A stretch of 64,000 nucleotides of DNA from positions 2,599,001-2,663,000 of the forward strand of contig NW_025062476.1 in NCBI RefSeq assembly GCF_000002995.4, written 5' to 3'. The notes beneath the pieces were generated by a model. The model saw only the letters and a list, made by a program, of their open reading frames with translations. It was not told the DNA's origin and did not search any database. The translations under genes and the position numbers were made by a program. Within the stretch, counting starts at the first letter, position 1. Each line of letters opens with the position of its first letter. Shown piece after piece: positions 12,601 through 23,943 of this stretch. Source of the stretch: Brugia malayi (Eukaryota > Nematoda > Chromadorea > Rhabditida > Onchocercidae).

Positions 12601-14395
12601 TTCTGATTATATTTAAATGTTGAAATAATATGCCGAAAGGAGAAGAAATGACAAATGTACCAATAATAGTACCATAATAAATAATAAAATTAAATAAAAT
12701 TATTTAAGAACTAGGTTATATGACAAACTTTTAAATAATCAGACTTAAAATTTTTTTTTTAAGTTCATTCTTAAATTTCTTAAATTTGTCAATTCTTAAA
12801 TTTTTAAATTCTTAAATTTGTCAATGATATATGCAACACTTTCAGACTAATTAAGAAAAAGTTATATTACTGAGAAAAATGTTTGAAAGAAAATTTTTGC
12901 TAATTAATTTGTTAAACAATAATTAATCTAATTTTAGTGTTATAAAAATTCCTGATAAATTATCTTCTAATATCTTACTATTTGACATATATCATCGATT
13001 AATTATTGACCTGTTTTCCAACACGAATCATATCAATAATATCAGCTGTCATAGTGATAATTGGATTCAATACTGATTTCATATCTCGTTTGATACAAAA
13101 AATTTCTGAATCTCTTGTACTTACAAATATTCGATAATCAACTTCATATAAACCTGAAATACGACAAGTAATATTCTTAAATTTTACAATATAAATAGCA
13201 ATTTTAATCAAATATTTGCTTAATGTTTATTAATCAAAATGTATTTTTTAAAAATTGAGAATTTAAAATTTAGCTTTTTATCATTTTAAATATACTTTGA
13301 TATTAACCTGCAGCATAAAGAAATACAGGAACTCCTGGTATTTTACATTGAGTTAAAATGGTAAATGCTTGTGTATCGATACAATAAACATATCCATATT
13401 CAGTGGCGCAAATGATACAATCGATGGCGCTAAGCTCTGCGCTCGATCGTTTCATTGTTGTCATACAAGTTATGGTACTTTGATGGACTAGTTTACTATT
13501 TAGACATTGTTGAAGTATACTTTCTCGATCGCTTTCTTTACTACATAAAAATGCTTGCGAACGAGTTGTCAATTCCATGCCACCAAGCTATGATAAAATT
13601 TACTTATCATTTTTATCAGTATCTCATTTCTTTAAAATATTTTTTATCATTTAAATCAAAAAGTCTTAAAAAAAAAATGATTGATTGCATTTCTCAAAAA
13701 ATTTTATTGCTTAATTGTAACAGACTTCAATAAATTAAACTTTTTTTTTTAATTTATTTTTAAACAAAATGATAGAACCTGATGAAGTAATTTGATGAGT
13801 ACAGCATGAAGTTGTGAGGTATTAATGTGACCAGCTTTAACATGTCGCCAAGCTTCTGCTTCATCTGCGTTTATTTCCAATGATGGTGGTGTAAACTTGT
13901 AAAATGGTTTTAAATTTTTGTAAATTAAAATTGATGAACCACAAGCTACCGCGAGTGATGCTAAGCTAGGTTGTATCTATAATGAATTTGATTAAAACAA
14001 ATGAATTTTACAATTAGGAATAGCAAAAATTAAACCTATCAAAATATGCCACAAGTAAATACAATAAATTTCTGAAATCAAATTCTAAAGATTTGAGATT
14101 TAATAAATATATATAGAAATAATATGAATTTTTGAATACTTACATTTTCATTATTGAATGACACTAAGGCAGCTGGTAAATCGCTGAGGACATTTGCGCC
14201 AATAATTTGTAAACCTCGAAACACTTTCAATTGGATATCATATTTCTCGGTGCCAAAATCACCAATTACTAATTTATAATCACCATCACCATAAAGATCA
14301 GCCAAACAAACACAACTTGGAAGGGTATTAAGGCCAAGAGATGTGGCTTGTAGAGCTGATACCCATTTGCTGCTACTATTTTCACTTTTTTTCAT
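9670..14395 (-). CDS. BBS1: BBS1, BBSome subunit
   Basis: There are nine exons: 14395..14144, 13976..13779, 13587..13308, 13153..13011, 12504..12349, 12103..11986, 11400..11231, 10420..10245 and 9919..9670. Together they make 1743 nt, 580 aa (human BBS1 is 593). All phases close. Family landmarks in order: SSKWVSAL and CVCLADLYGDGDYKLVIGD at the N-terminus; LIYKNLKPFYKF; STITCMTTMKRSSAE and a Cys-Thr-Glu blade; TQAFTILTQCKIPGVPVFL; GGLIVKLFRRTA; KLNIPRRTQIYVDQT; then the C-terminal GAE-like part ending NPEKGISDDVRIIL and NMP-like VTMPISE. BBS1 forms a beta-propeller in the BBSome, the coat that moves membrane proteins in and out of cilia. In nematodes it would act in ciliated sensory neurons. 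A splice acceptor (TTTTAG) sits one base before the ATG, so the message is probably trans-spliced. Confidence 0.95.
11786..11940. repeat. 27-bp tandem repeat inside a BBS1 intron
   Basis: Five to six copies of a unit close to GAGTTAATGAGTAAGTAAGT plus TTTAAAT lie in the intron between exons 6 and 7. Copies differ at one to three positions. Confidence 0.85.
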
Positions 14396-15087
14396 ACTAA
14401 AATTTGAAAATTTCCTAAATTTTAAAAATTTAAATTTCTTAAAAATTAATAATAACAAAAAAAATTAAACATTGAATTAAATTATTTCCTTAATAGTATG
14501 CAATATTTAATGAGCAAAAATACTTAAATATAATACATAGTATTATATTTAAGTATTTTTAAGTAATCTTTTTTCTATAAAAAGTATTTGAATTTCTGAT
14601 AATTGTAAAATAATACTAAATGTTAAATAAATTGATTAAATAGTTTAAAGAATGAAATATCAATGTCATTTGGTTACCATGGTAATCTTCTCTGGATAAC
14701 TGAATTTGTTTACTTTAGCTTAATGCTACTTCGATTATTTGTTATGTTAAGAAATAAAGTTATTGATTACTTCAGTAAAGAAAGATATCAAAGTTTCAAA
14801 AATTTTTTTTTTTTTTTTTCATTTTTGTTGATTAAAACAACAATGATTTCAATAACTTGTCCAAGTATAATCAGTTGAAATAAAGTTAAACTATTTCAGG
14901 TGCCAGGATTTCGAATTTTATTTGTTAAAACAATTGTTTATGCTTTGACTAAATTTCATTTTATTGTTTTTGTTTGTTTCAGAAAAGAAATCAAGAATTT
15001 TATTTCAAAAAAAAAAAACATATTTTTACTCAAATATAATTAATGACTACCAATACATTTTATATATTATTGTGGCATCGATTACAT
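14396..15087. other. Short spacer between kinesin and BBS1
   Basis: 692 bp separate the kinesin stop from the BBS1 start on the same strand. I see no exon. A minus-strand AATAAA (14965-14960), 123 bases past the kinesin stop, is a plausible poly(A) signal. The spacing leaves open a two-gene operon. Confidence 0.5.
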
Positions 15088-18000
15088 TCATTTCTTCACA
15101 CGTACGCTCATAGAACGTAAAAAGCCAGGATCCAGACGTGACCTGAAATACTTTGTATGCAAATGGAAAAGCAAAAAATGCATACCCACAAAGAATGTTA
15201 CTTTTGCACATATCCGTATTAGATTATTATTTTGAAACTAAAAAAATTAATTTTAAATATAAAAAATTAATTAAACAACAAAGCATAAAGAATTCATCCT
15301 AATCAATTAAAACAAATCATTCAATTAATCAATTAAAATAAAACAAAATAAAAATTAATTAAGAACAAATATACAAGTTATTGAAAACTTTAGAATTACA
15401 ATGCCTTTCATGTTTGGATGGTGTTGATAACAATCCAATGCTAATTTGTGATGTTTTCGAACTTTGATTTCTCCTTTGTACTTTACTTAATTTATCAGCA
15501 AAATTCAGGCTGCTAAGAATTTCTTGAATTGCAGTTGTATCTGGCGCTAATTGCACAACCACTAACGTCTTACTGTCTCCATCTGAACAGTAAAATTTTT
15601 GATTATTAATTTGATGAAATTATGACATTAGTTTAGATTTAGCAATTATTCATCCAAAAATTAAAATAATGATAATCTTAGATAGTTTGGGGATATAAAA
15701 AATATTTGAAATTTAATTAGCAAATTAGTCAGTTGCTAGCTTACTCAAACAATTTTCAAGTAGACGTGTCAGTTGACAATTCCGGAATGGAATATGTTGC
15801 TGTCGTTGTCGTAAGGCACTAACAACGTTACCTAACTCTGACAATGACCTATTTATGCATTGTGCCTCTTTAAGCTGTTGACCTGTTGCACCGGATTGGC
15901 TAACACGTTCTGAACCTGCCAAGTCAACTAAATTTAATCGACCTGAAAGTCATAAATAAATTTGTGAACTGTATACAAAATGCTACTAATTTCAGTATTT
16001 CAATATTCATATTCAATTTCAAATCTGATCCGTAATCATTGTTAATGTAAGACTAAACTATATGATACTAATAACATTACATATGCTAATAACAACAATA
16101 ACCATTTCAAAATTAATATGTGACAATCAAACATTTTAATTCTTTTCAATGGTCAAATTTCACTTAAAAGTAAATTTCATATTTTTGATGAATTATTTGA
16201 AATTTACTTTCTGAAATATCATTTGTTGTACGATTAACTGATCGAACTCGAACACAAACAATGGCATGTGAACGGCTCGAACGGTCATTTAGGTCAGTAG
16301 TCGCACTTGCCTGTTATAAATTTAAGATTGTGGTGACATCAACAATTATACAGTCATTTCTGAATGGGTCCATTACTTTCAATTTATTTCAATAAACAAT
16401 TTCAATAAACAAACTGATATATGGAAAATTATTATTTACCCGATTCATTTGTCCTTTCTTCAATACTTCCTGTACTTCTTGTAACGTACTTACATTAAGT
16501 ACAAGTAAGCCCGGAATATCTAACATACCATCGTTACCAATTCGTATTGGCAGATTATTTTTACTATTTGATAATAAATCTCTAAAAATTTTATATCAAA
16601 TTTTAATTTCAAAAAAAAAAAAAAAAAAAAAATAAAATAAAATTGTTATTTGTAAATTTAAAAAATAAATTTAAAATATACCTGATTTTTTCATTGTATA
16701 TTTCTAACATTGATACTGAAATTGTATAATCAATATCATTTAATCGCTCATTCGCTATTCGAAATAAATGAATTAATGATCGTTGATATATTCCCGGATC
16801 ATTTGGTAAGCCCTAAAATTAGTTTAATTAATTTTCGATTTTAATCTTTGCTTTATGAGAAAATTAATAAATTTCAATTAAACATATAAAAAAAAATACA
16901 ATTTTATAGTTAATTCCTTTAAAAGTAATCTAAAAAGTTTTAATTGATTTCTTTAAAAGTATTAGTTAAATGATAATCTAATTGAATATAAAATATTTAA
17001 TGATGAAAATACTACAAGTAATTCATGCTAAAATTTAATATCAAATTCTTTCTTCCTCTCTAATTAAATTAACATTAATTAAAATAACTTATCAAACAAC
17101 CTCCATAGTATATGTTTTACCACTTCCTGTATGTCCGTATGCAAATATACACACATTATAACCATCCATACAACTTGTTATAACTGGACAAATTTCTTCA
17201 AAGATCTTCAAATTTATTTCTTTTTTATTATTATTTTTTTTTTTTTAAACATTTGTTTGATTACTAATTTTAGTTTTCTTTCTTTTTTTTTTGCTTTCGT
17301 TTATTTAATAAAACATTTTTATTTGTTTGTTTATTATTCATTTTCCTTTATTCTTTTTACATTTATGACAGAAAGAAAAGAAAAAAAAAACCGAAATTTT
17401 TATGCAAAAATTAAACGATTTAAAATTGTTTTTATTGAATAAAAAAATTGATTAAAATATTACTTTTAGATGAAAAACTTAAAGAATTAGCGTGTAAAAA
17501 TTAATAATTAAGTTAATCATTCAAATTTAAAGTAACTTTTACTTTAATATCAGAAATTATGTTAAAATAATTTATATTAAAACTCTAGAAATTATATAAC
17601 AATTATGCTTACATCAGATTGTGTATGCTTTTCATTAAAAGCTCGATCACAATTAAATTTCCTTCGATCACCATTGATATTATCAATGATAATTGAGCCA
17701 TTATCAAATGGATCAATGAACAATGATAATTTGGAATAATTACTCTCTAATGCTGGTCGTATACGGCAAAAAACACGAATATTACCTTAATAATTTTTTG
17801 TTTTTTATTTAAAAAAAAAGATTCGTTAATAATTTTTATTAAATTTTAATTTAATCAATTAATCGTTATCGATAAATTACCGTTCATTTCCACTAATTTA
17901 TTATGCAATCGTTTTCGAGCATTAATTTCCTTTTGATATCGTTTCATTAATGAATTAATGATACAATCAATTCGTGTTTCCGTTTCTTTTCGTATTACAC

Positions 18001-19399
18001 GTAACTCTTCACGTATTGTTAGTTGAATATCACTTGCTAATTTTCTTAATTCAATCTAAAAATTATAATTTAAATGCATCTGAAATATTTGATGATAAAT
18101 GAAAAAAAAAAAGAAAATTATTATTAATAAACGAGAAATGGAAAGAAAAAGCTTAGGAAGGAAATTATTTCCTAAAATTAAATTTAAATTTAATTTATTA
18201 AAATTTCGAATGATATTAATTCCAAAAAAAACCTTTGCTTTCATCAATTGTTTCACACTTTCTTGTAACGTTGCTATTATTTGTTGATCATAGAATAATC
18301 GATGGTTATTATTATTTGTTTCACACAAAATTTCAGCGTCAATTTCTTTGTGATCTTTTGCAGTATGCAATTGAAGATGAAAATTCAAAGATTGCTGTTG
18401 TTTTCTTTCATCTGTTTGACATATTTTATCAATTTTTTCCGGTATCTTAATTAATTAATTAATTAATTAATTTTATAATATAAGTGACAAAAATGAAATG
18501 ACACCAAAATAGCTTTAATAAAAATAAATACATTTAATAATACAAATGTTTTAATAGAATAATAAATATATTTCTTTAGAATTTTTTTGTAATAGATATA
18601 TTTTAATAAAATAAAAATATTTAATATACTAATTAAAAAAAACTTTTTTTTTTTTTTACTTAAATATTTGAAAATTTAAAAATAAAATTTATGATATAAG
18701 AAGTATTGGAGAGCTTACATGAATTTATTGTTTATTTGATCTTCAATTTTTAATCTTAATTTTTTTAATTTAATATTTATTTATAACATTTTTGTAAATT
18801 AAAATCTCAAAATTTTTTTTTAAAAAAAAAATTTTTTTGTCATAAATTTAACCTGAGTTAATAAAGGATTGTCTATTTTTAATTGTAATAGACGTATTGA
18901 GCGTTGTGCATTGATGAGCGCTTCTTTAAGTGCCAAATTTTCTTCACTTAAAGTACCAAATTCAAGTGATAGCAGAGAGATACCTTTGAGAATTTTATTT
19001 TGTTGTGTACTAAATGATTTAATTCGACCTAAAATATATTAATTTTAAAACAAACACACAAAAAATAAAAAAAAATTTCTGTTATAAAACTATGTAAAAT
19101 TATAAAAGTAATCTTTTTAATCTTTGCTTCTTATTCAAAATTTAATATTTAGATTAAAAGCTAATTTTAATAATTACTAATTTAAATTTTTTAATAATTA
19201 ACATACCATTAATATAATCATCCATAGTTCGAATTCGTCCTTCTTGCTCATCGATAATATTTTCTAAACTATAAATTAGTTGATTTTTCACTTCCAAATG
19301 TGCTTTCATCATATTCTCTTTGACACAAATCATTCTTGATTCAATTTCATGGTGACATTTGCATTTACGAAATAAACTTCCAATTTGATAATAATCCAT
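15088..19399 (-). CDS. Kinesin-14 (C-terminal motor kinesin)
   Basis: There are twelve exons: 19399..19207, 19028..18853, 18445..18233, 18055..17881, 17785..17613, 17205..17101, 16812..16682, 16581..16440, 16310..16208, 15942..15745, 15582..15375 and 15142..15088, giving 623 aa. Residues 1-250 form a Glu/Lys/Leu-rich coiled-coil stalk. The kinesin-14 neck [11 protein letters not shown] starts at 253. The motor follows, with P-loop GHTGSGKT (334-341, His where Gln is usual), switch I NDRSSRSH (444-451) and switch II DLAGSE (477-482). A motor at the C-terminus predicts a minus-end-directed microtubule motor. Length and layout recall C. elegans KLP-3 (KIFC3 class), but KLP-15/16/17 cannot be excluded. 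The last exon is a choice: reading through the 15375 donor instead stops at 15359. A TTTTTTAG/TTTTAAG acceptor lies immediately before the ATG. Confidence 0.9.
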
Positions 19400-22300
19400 C
19401 TTAAAATCTAAAAAAGTTTAATTGAAATTTAGGAATAAAATAAAATAGAATTAGAATTAGAATAGTCAATATGAGGTAAAAAAAAAAAAATATCGAAGTT
19501 ATAATTAAAAATGAAATTTCAAATGAAAAAAAAAAAAAAATGCTTAGAGTAAGCATACTTAACAATTACTATTTAATATTACTTTGAAGCATAAATAATT
19601 CTATCCACTTTTGTACATTCAAAATGATTGAAATAGGTCAATAAACAAGCGATTTTTTTCTTTTTTTCTCAATCGAAACTGGTATTTTAACTTGATATTA
19701 TTGAATGGAAATTTGGAAATTCCCTCAAATTGTCAACTCAATCATTTAACTTCAATAGTAATTTCTATTTTGCTGTATACCTCTCTCTCTCTCAATATAC
19801 CTTCAAATTTTCTAACCATCCCTCTGTCTCTGTTGTCACCATCTATCCCATCAATTTCCTATACTACAATTATTGATGTCACTGTATCAGGGAGGCAAAT
19901 ACCGATCATAAAATATACGAACAATTTCTTTTCTAACTTATTGAAAAATATTAGTTATATCAACAAAACTGAACTAAATTCTCCAAAAATACAATATGCA
20001 AATTGTATTGTTAATTAATTAATTAATTAATTAATTACATAATACATACTAATAACAAAATATTCCTCCTTTCTTCTGCTGCTTTCAAATTTATCATAAA
20101 ATAAATTCAACAAAAAAAAAAAAAATCATTAAATTTTTATTTTTAAAATTTGAAAGAAAAAAAAAACAAATGTTTTCCAACAAACATAATTTTTTTTCTC
20201 GAAATTTCATTGTCGATTATAGTATTATTCAAATATAAATTAAACTGCTAATGACAAACTTACCTTAATTAATATTATTAATTTACCACTTTGACAAAAA
20301 AAAAGAAATAAATAAAAAGTTTAAAATGTAAGAAAGTATTATCGATTTGGAGTAGAAAATAAATTAATTTCAATAAAATGAGTTAATTACTTTTTAGAAA
20401 TAAAATAAAATAAAATTTGTTCGCATTTAAAAGAGCAAAAAACTACTATGAGAAATATATCCATGCCATAGCATTTGAGACAACGATTGTTTAAACCAAA
20501 GATTGTTTGAACTCGAATCAAATTTGGTTAGCAAAATTTTTGTATAGTTTTGCTATCCGTTCTTTGATCTATAATTTTATTAAAATCGTAAAAATTTAAT
20601 ATACAAGTTCAAATCTAATATTTATTTCTTTTATGTTATAAGTAAATTTTTGCTCTAATTAAATTAGTATGTAATTATTTGAAATTTAATAATAAATTAG
20701 TTCAAAAATAATTTAATTCAAAAAACGAGAATTGATGACAAAAAATTTACAACAAAGCAAAATTTTAACAGAATATTTTCCATAGAAAATTTTAGAATTA
20801 TTTACAAAATTCAAAAATAATATGTAAAAAAAAGAAAATTTTAGTTAACTTTTTTATTTTATTGATATGAAATTATACTTTGCAAAAATCTGCTAAGAAA
20901 TGATTATCAAAAATAAATTTAATTGATCAATGATACCCATTGATTCTTTTTTTCTGTTTGATTAGGCAAAATTTTAAGTGAATAGATCGATCGCTTCAAA
21001 GATCAATTATGATCGATTGTTATTCAAATAAATACTTTTTGGAAAAATAAAATTTAAAAAATAAAACGATTTCTGAAGAGATTTTAAAATTGAACTTTAT
21101 AAAAAGTCATCTAAAGTAGACAAAAGTTCTAGAAATTGAAATTCCAATAATTGTGATATTAGTTGGACAAATTCTTTGACAATTAAGATGACAAATGACA
21201 AGTGGTTGTAAGCTAATACTGTAGCAGAATGCAAAAATAACAGTAATTTAAATATTTTATTTTTTAAGTAACTTGAAGAATAGTAAATCGTTTTAGATAC
21301 ATTTGAGTTTTTCATTTCAATTTCTTTTATTTTTTCCTAAAAGTTTTTTTTTTTTCAAACTTTGCTATTTTAATAAATAAATTTACCTTAGTTGAAGAAG
21401 AATTTTTTTCAATTTGTCGGTTAAATTGAATGATAATTTGACAGTTCAAAAAGAAATAATTTCAAATTTTAAAGGTTCTATCAAAGAGAAAATATAATTT
21501 TTAAATGTGAAAAAAATTTTGCAATTTTTTGGACAAAAAAAAAAAAATAATCCTTTAAATAATGATTTATGAATATTTTTCAGTAAAATGATAATTTCTT
21601 CAACAATGAATGAAGAAATTCACTTGAAAATTAAATTGGGTAAAATTCAGTTTTCAATAAAATATTTTTTAAAGCTGAGACAGAGTTTTTCAGTTAAATT
21701 TTTTTATCATTTTCTTACTTTTAATTAAAATATAATAAGTGATAATCTGAAATATCTACTAGTAAAATAAATATAAAAATTGTAGTTCTATATAAAATTT
21801 CTATCACAGCATTTTGAAAATCATACTGCAAAATATTTCAATTCTGTGTTTTCCTTAAATTAAAATTAATTTTACTCAGCATAACCTTTTAGTTTATAAT
21901 GTCATATCTAACCACCATTTTTACTTTTTTTAGCATTTGCAATTAGAGTTAAATATATAATTAAAATATTCATTAATTAATTAAATTTAAAATATTTCAG
22001 GTTATTTCTATTACTAATTGATTTTATAATTTGTTTTACATTTAGAAATCTTTATTTAGATTAAAAAAAAATTGCTAACAAAACTGAGAAAGTGAAAAAC
22101 TTTACAAAATAAATTTTCGAATTAAACAACAATTTGCTATTGCAATGAAAGAAAAGGAAAATAATTTTAAAAACATAAATTTTAAAAACGAATTGACTGA
22201 TTTTATTTTTTCCGTTATCAGTGATAAATTTTAAAAAGAATATAAAATTGATTTTCAAATGAATATTAAAGAGAGAAGAAGAAGAACATTAGTTGAAAAT

Positions 22301-23922
22301 AAAAAAGTTTAGTCCAAAATGATGACAAGGTGACAATGTTTATTAGCAATGATGATTGCTTAATTCTGCTTTATGCAGGAATAAACTAAACTGATCGTAT
22401 TGTTGACATAAAATTAAATTTAATCAAACTTTTCTTTCAAATAATAAATTCCTGAAAATACACTTTTGAATGATATATTTTTTTTCAAAAAAGTTTTTTT
22501 TTTTAAGTAGGATAATTTAATAGTTGATTAATAATTTGGATTTTATATAATGAAATTGAAATATTAAATTTTATAAAATAAATCAGAAATATTAGATACG
22601 GAATAATGTCAAAATGTAATTTAATAGAAGCGCTTTTGGCTATCTAAAAGAAATAATAATATAAATTGTTCAGTGATTAGCATATTTATTCAGTTATTTG
22701 TTAGAAATGAGACTTAGTGATAAAACTTACGAATTGAAAAATTATTTTTGCTAATTGCTGATATTTCTTTTATGTATTTGTATTCTAGTAATTACTAGCA
22801 AAGTAAAATTATTGTTTGTTGCAGTGATCTTTGATAGAATGACCGATCTGTCATTGCAAATTTGATGGTCATCGGAGTATAGGTCAAATATTACAATTTA
22901 TGACAAATTATGTAGCAGCATCTGAAGTTATCCACCAAATAAAACGAATGAGTTGAGAGGATCGATGGTCATTATACCGAGTATTGAGAGGATCGATGGT
23001 TATTATACCGAGTATTGAGAGGATTGATGGTCATTATATCGAGAATTGAAAGAATCGATGGTCATTATACCGAGAATTGAGAGGATCGATGGTTATTATA
23101 CCGAGAATTGAGAGGATCGATGGTTATTATACCGAGAATTGAGAGGATCGATGGTCATTATACCGAGTATTGAGAGGATTGATGGTCATTATACCGAGAA
23201 TTGAGAAAATCGATGGTTATTATACCGAGAATTGAGAGGATCGATGGTCATTATACCGAGTATTGAGAGGATCGATGGTTATTATACCGAGTATTGAGAG
23301 GAATGATGGTCATTACACCGAGTATTGAGAGGAATGATGGTCATTATACCGAGAATTGAGAGGATCGATGGTCATTATACCAAGTACTGAGATGACCGAT
23401 GGTCATTATACCTGCGAATCATCTAGTTTGCATCACAAAGTTTTTCCAGAAAATTTGTGATTGTAAATCACTTTCATGACACAACAATTGCTTCATCTGG
23501 ATATCTTCATGAAACACAAAAAAAAATTTTGTCGGAGAAACTATTTCTTCTGATGAACAAAACGATATGAAAGTGAAAACGAAGAAAAAATTGGATTAAA
23601 TTAAACGTTTTATTTATAAGTTTCTATTGCAATATGCACAAAATAAATATCACAAAAGCTGCTAGGAATTCATAAACGGAATTTACAGGTGTGAAGAGAA
23701 AGGGGAAAGGTCATCCGTTTTACTCGTCAATTCAGGTATGAAAGAAAGACGTCAATTCAAAATAAGGTATGAAACTTTACTTATCATATAAAAATAGTTA
23801 GCAAAATATTTATGCTAACTTAGTCAATAGAGGCGCATGACGAGTTTATTAGGCTGCGTGATTCCTCCCTTCAAACTGAAATCACGTACAAGAGGTACCA
23901 TAATATTCTACTAGTCTTCACG
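19400..23922. other. Intergenic region, no gene seen
   Basis: A+T-rich spacer upstream of the kinesin and downstream of the K2P channel. It contains the 31-bp minisatellite at 22.95 kb. The last ~250 bases (23.68-23.92 kb) are less A+T rich and probably include the channel 3' UTR; a minus-strand AATAAA at 23850-23845 lies about 73 bases past its stop. Confidence 0.55.
22950..23414. repeat. 31-bp minisatellite, 15 copies
   Basis: The unit is close to GAGAGGATCGATGGTCATTA plus TACCGAGAATT, with a 31-base period. Counting the TTATACC core at 22971, 23003 and so on to 23407 gives 15 units. Variation is mainly C/T in GGTCATT/GGTTATT, A/T in GAGAATT/GAGTATT, and ATCGAT/ATTGAT/AATGAT. Confidence 0.95.
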
Positions 23923-23943
23923 TCATTTGAATTGACGTCTTTC
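23744..23943. repeat. 18-bp perfect inverted repeat spanning the K2P 3' end
   Basis: GAAAGACGTCAATTCAAA at 23744-23761 on the plus strand is present as its exact reverse complement at 23926-23943. The right arm is the coding sequence for the last K2P residues (ERRQFK). The spacer of 164 bases also holds a smaller pair, CGTGATT and AATCACG. Confidence 0.9.

Noticed and set aside
23848..23854. TTAGGC, the nematode telomere hexamer
   Set aside because: There is only a single copy, not an array.
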